DNA from: Candidatus Thiodictyon syntrophicum | Lineage (GTDB): Bacteria; Pseudomonadota; Gammaproteobacteria; Chromatiales; Chromatiaceae | Length of the DNA stretch: 64,000 nt | Assembly: GCF_002813775.1 (NCBI RefSeq) | Contig: NZ_CP020370.1 | Coordinates: 3,063,501 to 3,127,500, forward strand | Direction: 5' to 3' | Part shown: piece by piece, positions 23,012 to 31,405 of the stretch | How positions within the stretch are numbered: the stretch's first letter is position 1 | How the letters are laid out: each line of letters opens with the position of its first letter | Translations under genes and position numbers: made by a program | Notes under the pieces: model-generated | What the model saw: the letters and a program-made list of their open reading frames with translations, nothing else | The model's database searches: none | Told to the model about the DNA's origin: nothing

Positions 23012-24123
23012 GGGGCGGCCTTGGCGGGTACGACGCCGATCAGGGCCGCGACCTGCCCGGCGGTCAGCTCGACGCCAAAGAAAAGCTGATAAAAGCGCCG
23101 GGTCTCGGCCGCCAGGTCCAGTGGGAAGCGCTCGGGGTAGAGTGCGTGGGCGAGCCACTGGATGCCGAGCGCCCGCATGAAGGAGGGCGGCCGGTCCACC
23201 CAGTTGAGTGGCTGGCCGGGGATGGGCAGCACCAGGCCGGCGGCGAGTGCCGGTACCGCGGCCCAGCGGGGGTCCTGACCGACGGTTGCCGCGAACCGGA
23301 GGTCTTGGACCAGCAGCGCCTGGGGGGCCCAGAGCAGGACCTGTTCGAGCCCGACCGGTTCCTGCCCGACCATGGTCTTGGCGGTGCAGTGATAGACGTT
23401 CTGGGCCCCGGCCAGCGCGATGACCTCGGTGTGGAATGAACTGTCGCAGTCCGTGCGCAGGCCGTCCGGCCCCTCGGCGTAGTAGACCCGCACGCGCTGC
23501 GCCGCCGGGATGGCGGAGACCGCCGCGGCCACCCGCGCCTGCGCCGCGCGGATGTAGCCCGCCAGTTCGGCGGCGCGCGCCTCCCGTCCCAGGAGCCGGC
23601 CGGCCAACTCGAATGCGGCGGGCCAGTCGTCCAGGGTGTCGAGCTTCAGATAGAAGACCGGGACGGCGATCTTGCGGAAGGGTCCCTCGATGCCGGCCGG
23701 GTCCAGGTCCGAGAAGTCGTTCTGCCACGCCAGCGCCAGGTCCGGGTGCAGCGCCAGCAGGGCCTCCGGATTGATCTGGCGACCGTGGCCCATGGCGCTG
23801 CCCAGCACCGGCAGTTCGCTCAGACCCGGCCGCAGATAGGCGGCCGACCCCGGCGCGAAGGGGATGTTCAGGCCGATGATCAGATCGGGGGCCAGGGCGT
23901 AGAGCAGGGCGGTCAGCGGCGGGGCGGCACCGAAGGGGCGGGTGATCTGGTCCGGGACCTTGACGGCGCGGCCAGCCATGTCCACCACCTCGCGAGCCTG
24001 GACCGGACCCGGGTGCAGCCCCCACAGCGGGAGCAGGCACAGGAGCCCCGCGGCGCCCAGGCGGCGGACGAGGCGAGCCCGGGGGCGGATGCTATCGGAG
24101 GCCGGGTCTGTTATCGGAGGCAT
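23008..24123 (-). CDS. Periplasmic binding protein of the FecB/MolA-like class
   Basis: 371 residues from ATG 24123. Signal peptide at about 20-50 (RRLGAAGLLCLLPLWGLHPGPVQA). The body has the two-lobe class III binding-protein pattern: EVVDMAGRAVKVPDQITR at the start, then PEALLALHPDLALA and a lobe linked by one long helix. It captures the ligand released by the receptor and feeds the permease. It leads the transport operon downstream of modE. Two ModE-like palindromes lie just upstream. Substrate by context: molybdate/tungstate or their chelates; iron chelates and cobalamin are the alternatives. Confidence 0.85.
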   Translation of the reverse strand: MPPITDPASDSIRPRARLVRRLGAAGLLCLLPLWGLHPGPVQAREVVDMAGRAVKVPDQITRPFGAAPPLTALLYALAPDLIIGLNIPFAPGSAAYLRPGLSELPVLGSAMGHGRQINPEALLALHPDLALAWQNDFSDLDPAGIEGPFRKIAVPVFYLKLDTLDDWPAAFELAGRLLGREARAAELAGYIRAAQARVAAAVSAIPAAQRVRVYYAEGPDGLRTDCDSSFHTEVIALAGAQNVYHCTAKTMVGQEPVGLEQVLLWAPQALLVQDLRFAATVGQDPRWAAVPALAAGLVLPIPGQPLNWVDRPPSFMRALGIQWLAHALYPERFPLDLAAETRRFYQLFFGVELTAGQVAALIGVVPAKAAP

Positions 24124-24149
24124 CGGTAGGCTGCTTGAGGTTGAACGAT

Positions 24150-24170
24150 CGTTATTCCATAAGCATAACA
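24150..24170. promoter_or_regulatory. ModE-like palindrome 1 upstream of the uptake operon
   Basis: CGTTATTCC-ATA-AGCATAACA: half-sites CGTTAT and ATAACA separated by nine bases, lying 27 bases upstream of the binding-protein start. E. coli ModE boxes have twelve bases between CGTTAT and ATAACG, so this is three bases short; it may be a divergent ModE site. It sits in a distinctly AT-rich patch (24150-24250) that should contain the promoter. Confidence 0.4.
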
Positions 24171-24226
24171 CATACCACTAAGAGAAAATAAATAAATATC
24201 ATTTATAATATATAGTTAGAAATCGT

Positions 24227-24247
24227 CGTTATATTCTGTAAATAACG
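24227..24247. promoter_or_regulatory. ModE-like palindrome 2 downstream of modE
   Basis: CGTTATATT-CTG-TAAATAACG is a near-perfect palindrome with half-sites CGTTAT/ATAACG nine bases apart, the same geometry as the site at 24150. The left half equals the E. coli modA half-site. The A/T-rich block 24181-24226 between the two palindromes looks like a promoter. The rest of the 295-base gap up to modE (24248-24466) is GC-rich, and I see nothing else in it. Confidence 0.5.
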
Positions 24248-24466
24248 CTTTGGGGCAAAACCGACATTGCGGGGGGCCTCCGTCGGGTTGCCGACGAGGT
24301 TGGCGTGGGGCGGCCGGCATGGTGCGGCCGATATGGTGCGGCGCGCGCGACTGCGGGACCGGGACTGCGGTCGCGGCGGGCGGTTTGGCCCGGGAAGAAG
24401 GATCTGTCCGCAACCAGAGGAACCGATAGCGCCTTGGTGGGCTTGGCGGCGCGGCCTGTGGGCGCC

Positions 24467-25303
24467 TCAATGATCGACGCCGATGATGACGCTGGCGGCG
24501 GCAAAAACGGCGCAGGCCGGGGCCTCTTGCGCGAGCCCCAGGCGTTCCAGCGCTTCGGCGGCGATGACCCCCCGGACCGTCACGCCCGTGGGCTGCGCGA
24601 TGACGACCTCCGCGGGCCCGTCCCCGCGGGTGATACGCTGGACCAGGCCGCAGAGGCAATTGGTGCCGGGGCTGGCCGCCGGGTCCGGTTCCCGGGCGAT
24701 GCCGACTGCGACGGCCTTGACCAGGGCCCAGACGGTCCGCCCCGGGCGCAGGTTCAAGGACTCGACGCTCTCGTTGGTCACCCCGGCGCAGATCCGCTGC
24801 CCGCCCTGGATCTCGATCAGCACCTCGGCGTCCACGGTGCGGGCGGTGACCGCGACGATGCGCCCGATGAACTGGTTGCGCGCGCTGGTGCGCATGGCGA
24901 GGCGCCGCAGCAGGTCCAGCGCCGCGCCGGGGTCGCCCATGGCGGCGTTGATCCCGTCCAGGAAACGCCGGTACTCGGCGGCGATGGTGCGGTAGGCGGC
25001 GATCAGGCGCCGGCCCTCGTCGGTGAGGCGGGCGCCGCCGCCGCCGCGCCCGCCGGCGGCGGTCGCCACCAGCGGCGCCGGGGCCAGGTTGTTGAGCGCA
25101 TCCACCGCGTCCCAGGCCGCCTTGTAACTGATCTTGAGCGCCTTGGCCGCCTGGGTGATGGAGCCGCGCGCGTCGATCTGCTCCAGGAGTGCGATGCGCT
25201 GCTCGCCCAGGAAGGCCACATCGTTGCAGTCCAGCCAGAACTCACCGGCGACATGCAGGGGCTGGAGTTGGGGCTTGGTCGAGGTCTTGGGGTTGCTGGA
25301 CAT
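24467..25303 (-). CDS. modE: Molybdate-responsive regulator ModE
   Basis: 278 residues. The N-terminal winged helix (about 25-110) contains the family pattern ALLEQIDARGSITQAAKALKISYKAAWDAVDALNN and the G-G-R-G-G-G-G-A-R-L-T wing. The C-terminal half has two Mop (TOBE) domains that bind molybdate: one starting TSARNQFIGRI (about 140) and a second starting PGTNCLCGLVQRI (about 210). With molybdate bound, ModE represses uptake operons and activates Mo-enzyme genes. It lies upstream of, and in the same direction as, the transport operon, with ModE-like boxes between. Confidence 0.93.
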   Translation of the reverse strand: MSSNPKTSTKPQLQPLHVAGEFWLDCNDVAFLGEQRIALLEQIDARGSITQAAKALKISYKAAWDAVDALNNLAPAPLVATAAGGRGGGGARLTDEGRRLIAAYRTIAAEYRRFLDGINAAMGDPGAALDLLRRLAMRTSARNQFIGRIVAVTARTVDAEVLIEIQGGQRICAGVTNESVESLNLRPGRTVWALVKAVAVGIAREPDPAASPGTNCLCGLVQRITRGDGPAEVVIAQPTGVTVRGVIAAEALERLGLAQEAPACAVFAAASVIIGVDH

Positions 25304-25404
25304 TGCGGACGGGGAGCGGGTGGTGCGAGGTGGCGCGAGGATCGCAGATCCGCGGCGGCTGCGCTATCGGGTGCGGCCGCGGGTGGACGTGTAGAATGGG
25401 CGGG

Positions 25405-26310
25405 ATGAACAAGATCCCCGATCTGCACACGCATTCCACGGCCTCGGACGGTACCCTGGCCCCGGCGGTCCTGGTGCGCCGGGCGGCGGCGGCGGGTGTC
25501 GGGCTGCTGGCCCTGACCGACCACGACACGACCGCGGGGCTGGTTGAGGCGGCGCAGGCCGCCGCCGAGCTGGGGCTGGGGTTCGTCCCCGGGGTCGAGA
25601 TCTCGGTCACCTGGGCCGGGCGCACCATCCATGTGGTCGGGCTCGGCGTGGACCACACCCATCCGGGGTTGACCCTGGGGCTCGCGGGGCTCCTGGCGTT
25701 TCGCGGCTGGCGGGCCGAGGAGATGGGGCGGCGCCTGGCCAAGACGGGGATCGAGGGGGCCTATGCCGGAGCGCGCGCCCTGTCCAATGGTCTGCTGATC
25801 GGGCGCACCCATTTCGCGCGCTTGCTGGTGCAGCGGCGGGTCGCGGTCACCGAGCGCGATGTCTTCAAACACTTTCTGGTAACCGGTAAGCCCGGGTATG
25901 TCCCCGGCGACTGGGCGAGCCTGGAGCAGGCGGTGGGCTGGATCCGTGACAGCGGCGGTCAGGCGGTGATCGCCCACCCGGCGCGCTACAAGCTCACGCG
26001 GACCAAGTTGCTGCACCTCATCGGCCGCTTTCGGGAACTGGGGGGCGTCGGTCTGGAGGTGGTGTGCGGCAGCCACGCCCGGGACGAGGCCTTTACCTAT
26101 GCCCGTCACGCGCGTGAGCAGCGGCTCCTGGCGTCCGCCGGTTCCGACTTCCACGGCCCCCAATTGACCCTGTCCACCCAACCCTGGATCGACCTGGGCC
26201 GGCTGGCGGCCCTGCCGGACGGCTGTACGCCCATCTGGCATGACTGGCCCGCCGCCGCCCGGTTGTTGCCCGCGGCGGCCGGTGACCCGGTGCGGGCGGC
26301 GGTTGCTTGA
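25405..26310 (+). CDS. rnm: PHP-domain 3',5'-nucleoside bisphosphate phosphatase (RNase AM, YciV)
   Basis: 301 residues from ATG 25405; an ATG three codons earlier is also open. Metal-binding PHP motifs are complete: DLHTHSTASDG (about 6-16), LTDHDT (about 40), GVEIS (about 66), AHPAR (about 191) and GSDFHG (about 249). E. coli YciV removes 3'-phosphates from pAp-type dinucleotides and trims 5' ends of rRNA. It is followed by yciO as in enterobacteria, which supports the assignment. Confidence 0.9.
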   Translation: MNKIPDLHTHSTASDGTLAPAVLVRRAAAAGVGLLALTDHDTTAGLVEAAQAAAELGLGFVPGVEISVTWAGRTIHVVGLGVDHTHPGLTLGLAGLLAFRGWRAEEMGRRLAKTGIEGAYAGARALSNGLLIGRTHFARLLVQRRVAVTERDVFKHFLVTGKPGYVPGDWASLEQAVGWIRDSGGQAVIAHPARYKLTRTKLLHLIGRFRELGGVGLEVVCGSHARDEAFTYARHAREQRLLASAGSDFHGPQLTLSTQPWIDLGRLAALPDGCTPIWHDWPAAARLLPAAAGDPVRAAVA

Positions 26311-26366
26311 GGGATCGGCGGCAAGGTCCGGTCACTCCAGGTTAATTTTCATCGATCGACGTAGTC

Positions 26367-26996
26367 ATGGCGCAATTTTTTCAGATCCATCCAGTCAACC
26401 CTCAACCGCGCCTGGTGCGCCGTTGCGTCGAGATCCTGCTCGCGGGGGGCATCATCGTCTATCCGACGGACTCCTCTTACGCCTTGGGGTGCCAACTCGG
26501 GGAGAAGGACGCCATGGAGCGCATCCGGCGCATCCGCGCCTTGGACGACAAGCACAATTTCACCCTGGTGTGTCGGGACCTGTCGGAGATCACCACCTAC
26601 GCCAAGATCGACAACCAGGCCTTCAGGCTGTTGAAATCGCTGACGCCGGGGCCCTATACCTTCATCCACGAGGCCACCAAACAGGTCCCGCGGCGGATGC
26701 TCCACCCCAAGCGTAAGGCGATCGGTATCCGTGTCCCGGACAACGAGATCTGTCGCGCCCTATTGAGTGAACTCAACCAGCCGATCCTGAGCACCACTCT
26801 GATCCTGCCCGGCGACGAGCACCCGCTGACGGACCCCGAGGAGATGCGTGAGGTGCTGGACAAGCAGGTGGATCTGATCATCGACGGCGGCTTCTGCGGG
26901 CTCGACGCCACCACCGTGGTGGACATGATCGCGGAGCCGCCGACGGTGATCCGGGTCGGCAAGGGCGACGCCGGGCAGTTCGCCGCGCCCGCGTGA
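26367..26996 (+). CDS. yciO: YciO-type Sua5/YrdC family protein
   Basis: 209 residues. The YrdC-like fold is visible: GGIIVYPTDSSYALGCQLG (about 29-47), KHNFTLVCRDLSEI, SLTPGPYTFI and the loop KRKAIGIRVPDN. TsaC/Sua5 relatives make the threonylcarbamoyl-AMP used for tRNA t6A; YciO differs in key positions and its cellular role is unclear. The gene follows rnm, as in E. coli. Start ATG 26367 lies 10 bases from an AT-rich leader. Confidence 0.9.
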   Translation: MAQFFQIHPVNPQPRLVRRCVEILLAGGIIVYPTDSSYALGCQLGEKDAMERIRRIRALDDKHNFTLVCRDLSEITTYAKIDNQAFRLLKSLTPGPYTFIHEATKQVPRRMLHPKRKAIGIRVPDNEICRALLSELNQPILSTTLILPGDEHPLTDPEEMREVLDKQVDLIIDGGFCGLDATTVVDMIAEPPTVIRVGKGDAGQFAAPA

Positions 26997-27062
26997 CTCG
27001 ATCGCTGAAGGTTGCCGCGAACCGGGGGCGAGGATTCGGCGCCGCACCCGTATAATGGCCCG

Positions 27063-27734
27063 ATGAACGCACTGAACCAGATCCAACTGCTCGCGGTCCT
27101 CGCCCTCCCGGTGGTGCTCGCGATTACCGTCCACGAGGCGGCCCACGGCTGGGTGGCCAACCGCCTGGGGGACCGCACCGCCCTGATGCTGGGGCGGGTC
27201 ACCTTCAACCCCTTGCGGCACATCGATCCGATCGGCACCGTTCTGGTCCCGTTGGTTACCTTTCTGCTGGCGGGGTTGCTGTTCGGCTGGGCCAAGCCGG
27301 TGCCGGTGAATGTGCAGAACCTCCGCCACCCGCGCCGCGACATGGCCCTGGTGGCCTTGGCGGGGCCGGGGGTCAATCTGCTCATGGCGATTGCCTGGGG
27401 CCTCACGATCCAGGGCGGCATGTGGCTGTTGGATGTTAATCAATGGGTTGCGCTGCCGCTCGTCTACATGGGCGCGGCGGGCGTGCTGATCAATGTCTTT
27501 CTGATGGTACTCAATCTGGTGCCGCTGCTGCCGCTCGACGGCGGCCGGGTGCTCAATGCCATGCTGCCGCGGCGCTGGTCCTACTATTTCTCCCGGCTCG
27601 AGCCCTACGGGCTCCTGATCCTGGTGTTGTTGCTGGCGACTGGGCGCCTGGGCCTCGTGCTCCTGCCGCCCGTGATCGGCACCGTCAGCCTCTTGCCGGG
27701 CGCCGACATCGTGAGAGAGTTATTCCATTACTGA
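27063..27734 (+). CDS. Site-2 protease-like M50 zinc metalloprotease
   Basis: 223 residues with five to six membrane helices. The zinc site HEAAH (HExxH, about residues 24-28) lies in the first helix. NPLRHIDPIGT (about 50) and NLVPLLPLDGGRVL (about 160, supplying the third ligand Asp) complete the family signature. These small rhomboid-like peptidases cut membrane segments; the substrate of this subgroup is unknown. It lies between yciO and trpS, a common gammaproteobacterial arrangement. Confidence 0.9.
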   Translation: MNALNQIQLLAVLALPVVLAITVHEAAHGWVANRLGDRTALMLGRVTFNPLRHIDPIGTVLVPLVTFLLAGLLFGWAKPVPVNVQNLRHPRRDMALVALAGPGVNLLMAIAWGLTIQGGMWLLDVNQWVALPLVYMGAAGVLINVFLMVLNLVPLLPLDGGRVLNAMLPRRWSYYFSRLEPYGLLILVLLLATGRLGLVLLPPVIGTVSLLPGADIVRELFHY

Positions 27735-27750
27735 TCTTGAGGCAATAGCA

Positions 27751-28965
27751 TTGACTTCCGTCTCCGCACAGCACGCGCGCGTGCTTTCCGGCATGCGCCC
27801 CACCGGCCGGCTCCACCTGGGCCATTATCACGGGGTACTCAAGAACTGGCTGGAACTCCAGCACGAGTTCGAGTGCTACTTCTTCGTCGCCGACTGGCAC
27901 GCCCTCACCACCCACTATGAGGACCCGACCCTGATCCCCGACAGCATCCGCGAGATGCTGATCGACTGGCTGGCGGCCGGGATCAACCCGGGCTCCGCGA
28001 CCCTCTTCATCCAGTCCCGGGTGCCGGAGCACGCGGAACTGCACCTGCTGTTGTCCATGATCACCCCGGTCGGTTGGCTTGAGCGGGTGCCGACCTATAA
28101 GGATCAGCAGGACCGGCTCAAGGAGAAGGATCTGGCCACCTACGGTTTTCTGGGCTACCCGCTGCTGCAATCGGCGGACATCCTGATCTACAAGGCAGGG
28201 CGGGTGCCGGTGGGGGAGGATCAGGTGGCCCATGTGGAGCTGACCCGGGAGATCGCCCGGCGCTTCAACCATATCTATGGCCGGGAGCCGGGCTTCGAGG
28301 CCAAGGCGGAAGAGGCCAAGCGCAAGATGGGCAAGAAGAACGCCCGGCAGTTCGACGAACTGCGCCGCGCCTATCAGGAGCGCGGCGACGCGCAGGCCCT
28401 GGCGGTGGCGCGCGCCATGCTGGGGGGTCAGAACAACCTCACGGTCGCCGATCGGGAACGCCTGTTCGGGTTCCTGGAGGGCGGCGGCCGGGTCATCCTG
28501 CCCGAACCCATACCGCTCCTGACCAAGGCGTCCAAGATGCCGGGGCTCGACGGGCAGAAGATGTCCAAGTCCTATGGCAACACCATTGCGTTGCGTGACG
28601 AGCCCGCGGACGTGGAGAAGGCTATCCGCACCATGCCCACGGACCCGGCGCGGGTGCGCCGCACCGATCCCGGCGACCCGGACAAGTGCCCGGTGTGGCA
28701 GTTCCATCTGATCTATTCCACCGACGCGGTGCGCGATTGGGTCCAGGGGGGCTGTCGCTCGGCGGGCATCGGCTGTCTGGATTGCAAGGGGCCGGTGATC
28801 GAGTCCGTCCTGACCGAACTGGCCCCCATGCGCGAGCGCGTGCGTGAGTTCTCCACGCAGCCGGACCTGCTGCGCAACCTCATCAACGACGGCTGCGAAC
28901 GGGCGCGGGCCGTGGCCCGGGAGACCATGGAAGAGGTCCGGTTCGCCATGTCGCTGGTCCTGTAG
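27751..28965 (+). CDS. trpS: Tryptophanyl-tRNA synthetase
   Basis: 404 residues with a TTG start at 27751. Class I signatures: HIGH-type PTGRLHLGHYHG (about 15-26) and KMSKS in DGQKMSKSYGN (about 270). It belongs to the long bacterial form: an extra charged insert (about 180-230, AKAEEAKRKMGKKNARQFDELRRAYQERGD) is present and a CLDC pair occurs near residue 345. It charges tRNA-Trp in the cytosol. It is followed closely by scpA. Confidence 0.95.
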   Translation: MTSVSAQHARVLSGMRPTGRLHLGHYHGVLKNWLELQHEFECYFFVADWHALTTHYEDPTLIPDSIREMLIDWLAAGINPGSATLFIQSRVPEHAELHLLLSMITPVGWLERVPTYKDQQDRLKEKDLATYGFLGYPLLQSADILIYKAGRVPVGEDQVAHVELTREIARRFNHIYGREPGFEAKAEEAKRKMGKKNARQFDELRRAYQERGDAQALAVARAMLGGQNNLTVADRERLFGFLEGGGRVILPEPIPLLTKASKMPGLDGQKMSKSYGNTIALRDEPADVEKAIRTMPTDPARVRRTDPGDPDKCPVWQFHLIYSTDAVRDWVQGGCRSAGIGCLDCKGPVIESVLTELAPMRERVREFSTQPDLLRNLINDGCERARAVARETMEEVRFAMSLVL

Positions 28966-28981
28966 CGGGGCGCCCGCGGGT

Positions 28982-29827
28982 ATGGACGCCATCGGCGAGA
29001 CCCTGAGCACCGCGCAGGCGTTGCCCGTGGCCCTGGTCCAGGGCAAGCCCTATCTGACCTTGCCCCTGGATCTCTATATACCGCCGGACGCGCTCGAGGT
29101 CTTTCTCGACACCTTCGAGGGGCCGCTGGATCTCCTGCTGTATCTGATCAAGCGCCAGAATCTCGATATCCTCAATATCCCGATCGCCGTCATCACCGAC
29201 CAGTACATTGAGTATATGGACCTGATGCAGGAACTGCGGTTGGAACTGGCGGCCGAGTATCTGGTGATGGCCGCCATGCTGGCCGAGATCAAGTCGCGCT
29301 TGCTCCTGCCGCGTCCCGCCGCCGAGGCGCAGGATGAGGGGGACCCGCGCGCCGAGCTGATCCGCCGCCTGTTGGAGTACGAGCGCTTCAAGCAGGCCGC
29401 GCAAGACCTGGATGGCCTGCCGCGCCTGGAGCGCGACCTCTTCACCGCCCAGGCGCAATTGCCCCCCGGGCACCTCAACCGGGTCCCACCCGAGGTCGAC
29501 CTGCGCGAGGTGCTGATGGCGTTGCGTGGCGTGCTGGCGCGGGCGGACCTCTTCACCAGCCACCGGGTGGAGAAGGAGTCCTTGTCCCTGCGCGAGCGGA
29601 TGTCGCAGGTCCTGGAGCGGATGCGCGGCGGCCATTTCCTCCTCTTTACCGAACTGTTCGACCTGACCGAGGGGCGCGCCGGGGTGGTGGTGACCTTCCT
29701 GGCCCTGTTGGAGCTGATCCGCTCCGCCACGCTGGAACTGGTCCAGTCCGAGCCCTTCGCGCCGATCCATGTGCGGCTGCGGGAGGGACAGGGCGACGCC
29801 GGTGCCGACGCAGAACTGACGGGCTGA
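28982..29827 (+). CDS. scpA: Segregation and condensation protein A (kleisin)
   Basis: 281 residues from ATG 28982, 16 bases after trpS. The hallmark FEGPLDLLLYLIKRQNLDILNIPIAVITDQYIEYM occupies about 44-80, followed by AAEYLVMAAMLAEIKSRLLLPR. The C-terminal winged helix (about 200-265) binds the SMC head. ScpA bridges SMC heads in the condensin complex that compacts and segregates the chromosome. The first 35 residues are an extension compared with Bacillus ScpA. SMC itself is outside the window. Confidence 0.95.
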   Translation: MDAIGETLSTAQALPVALVQGKPYLTLPLDLYIPPDALEVFLDTFEGPLDLLLYLIKRQNLDILNIPIAVITDQYIEYMDLMQELRLELAAEYLVMAAMLAEIKSRLLLPRPAAEAQDEGDPRAELIRRLLEYERFKQAAQDLDGLPRLERDLFTAQAQLPPGHLNRVPPEVDLREVLMALRGVLARADLFTSHRVEKESLSLRERMSQVLERMRGGHFLLFTELFDLTEGRAGVVVTFLALLELIRSATLELVQSEPFAPIHVRLREGQGDAGADAELTG

Positions 29828-29837
29828 AGAGATTTCG

Positions 29838-29861
29838 CGCAAAGACGCAAAGACGCAAAGA
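29838..29861 (+). repeat. Three tandem CGCAAAGA octamers between scpA and scpB
   Basis: CGCAAAGA is repeated exactly three times in the 42-base spacer. It leaves only a weak purine tract (GAAAG, about 29863-29867) as ribosome binding site for scpB, so repeat number could affect its translation. Confidence 0.7.
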
Positions 29862-29869
29862 AGAAAGTA

Positions 29870-30478
29870 ATGACCACGCCGAGCCTGCAGCAGATCGTCG
29901 AAGGCGCCCTGTTCGCCGCTGGCGGGCCCCTGACCCTGGAGCAACTCCAGACCCTGTTCCCGGAGGAGGGGCGTCCCGAGCGCGCGGATTTGCTGGAAGT
30001 CATCGCCGTGCTGAGTGCGGACTACACCGGGCGGGGGATCGAAATCGCCCAGGTCGCCGGCGGCTGGCGCGTCCAGGTGCGCGCCCTGGTCGCCCCCTGG
30101 GTCGGACGCCTGTGGGATGAGAAACCCGCCCGCTATTCGCGCGCCCTGCTGGAGACCCTGGCGCTCATTGCCTACCGCCAGCCCATCACCCGCGGCGAGA
30201 TCGAGGACATCCGCGGCGTGGCCGTGACCACGCAGATCGTCAAGACCCTGAGTGAGCGGGAGTGGATCCGCGTGGTCGGTCACCGGGATGTGCCGGGGCG
30301 CCCCGCGTTGTTCGCCACTACCCGCAAGTTCCTGGATTATTTCGGTCTGCGATCCTTGAACGACCTGCCGACCCTGGCCGAGCTGCGCGACCCCGCCTTC
30401 CTGGGGGATGACCTGGACCTGGCTGACCCCAACCCACCGGGCCTGGAGCAGCCACTCAATCCGCTGCCTGGGGCTTGA
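29870..30478 (+). CDS. scpB: Segregation and condensation protein B
   Basis: 202 residues forming two winged-helix domains (about 5-85 and 95-165). The family segment SRALLETLALIAYRQPITRGEIEDIRGV is at about 99-125, and RPALFATTRKFLDYFGLRSLNDLP at about 143-166. ScpB dimers bind ScpA and tune the SMC ATPase. The Asp/Pro-rich C-terminal tail (last 30 residues) is normal. It ends the rnm-to-scpB block; rluB, often next in gammaproteobacteria, is absent, and a long inverted repeat follows. Confidence 0.95.
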   Translation: MTTPSLQQIVEGALFAAGGPLTLEQLQTLFPEEGRPERADLLEVIAVLSADYTGRGIEIAQVAGGWRVQVRALVAPWVGRLWDEKPARYSRALLETLALIAYRQPITRGEIEDIRGVAVTTQIVKTLSEREWIRVVGHRDVPGRPALFATTRKFLDYFGLRSLNDLPTLAELRDPAFLGDDLDLADPNPPGLEQPLNPLPGA

Positions 30479-30496
30479 GCGAAGAAAACGCAGTTT

Positions 30497-30627
30497 GGCC
30501 GCAAATGAACGCAAATTGACTCAAATAATCAGAGGCTTGGCCTTTACTGCATGGTAACCGTCGGGGTGACGCCCGTGACGATGTTAACCAGTAGATTAAT
30601 TTGCGCTTATTTGCGTTCATTTGCGGC
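30497..30627. terminator. Long inverted repeat between convergent scpB and DUF805 genes
   Basis: The left arm 30497-30530 (begins GGCCGCAAATGAACGCAAAT) and right arm 30594-30627 (ends GCGTTCATTTGCGGC) are imperfect reverse complements over 34 bases, enclosing 63 bases. Lying between converging genes, it probably acts as a bidirectional terminator or transcript stabiliser. The arm sequence is the same dispersed word seen at 19010-19030. Confidence 0.55.
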
Positions 30628-30637
30628 TAAATACTCT

Positions 30638-31216
30638 TTAGTGCATCCCCTGTGTCTGATAGTCAACGAGCGCCGGGAAGGCGATGGCGGCGATGATCCC
30701 GCCGACCAATCCCAGCACGATCAGCACGATGTAGATGATGCCCAGGACCCGCTCCCAGTCCGGCGTGGGGCGTGGCGGGCCGAAGCGGTTGGCTGATTCG
30801 TCGCCGCGCTTGAACAGGAGCACGAGAAAGGTGATCAGATTGACCAGCGGCACGATCAGCGTCAAGGACCACCAACCGGAGGCGTCGATGTCGTGGAAAC
30901 GGCGGATGCTGAGTATCCACCCGAGCACCGCCATGACGAGATAGGGTATGACCAGCACGATAACCCCGAGGATCGGGGCCGCGGCGTCCGGGGCCGCGGT
31001 GGGCTGCGGCATCGCCGCCAGGCCCAGTGCCCCCAAGATGAAGACGACGATGCCGACCACGATGCTGCCGACCACTGCCAGCACCAGATTCCAGGCCAGC
31101 CAACTCAGGCGGCTGAAGCGGCCCTTGGGGTCGAAGGGACCGGTGGTGTCGAGCGCCGTCCCCGCGGGACGGGTCAGGTCGCTGCGGGGGCTTGCATAGG
31201 GATTGCTCTGATCCAT
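30638..31216 (-). CDS. DUF805 family membrane protein
   Basis: 192 residues. After a polar N terminus ending FDPKGRFSRLSWLAWNLV (the DUF805 entry motif), four membrane helices follow (about 40-65, 85-105, 115-135, 160-180). The conserved IRRFHDIDASGWWSL loop precedes helix three. DUF805 proteins are inner-membrane proteins of unknown function. The C terminus (AIAFPALVDYQ) resembles a pilin-like segment, as in some relatives. Divergent from the Uma2 gene. Confidence 0.88.
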   Translation of the reverse strand: MDQSNPYASPRSDLTRPAGTALDTTGPFDPKGRFSRLSWLAWNLVLAVVGSIVVGIVVFILGALGLAAMPQPTAAPDAAAPILGVIVLVIPYLVMAVLGWILSIRRFHDIDASGWWSLTLIVPLVNLITFLVLLFKRGDESANRFGPPRPTPDWERVLGIIYIVLIVLGLVGGIIAAIAFPALVDYQTQGMH

Positions 31217-31405
31217 GGACGTTTTCCTGTAGGTTCTAGGGTGGATGGGTTGTTCCGCAGCGGGGGGGCCCGGCCCGCGGCCGGGTGCAAATACCCTGGC
31301 GTCGGGGCATCAGGCCGGATCGCCGCTCCTGATGCAAGGCCCGGGGAGCGCCGACCGGCCGCCGCGCCCGCTATACTATGCCAACCTTGTCGGGAGCCGT
31401 TACTC

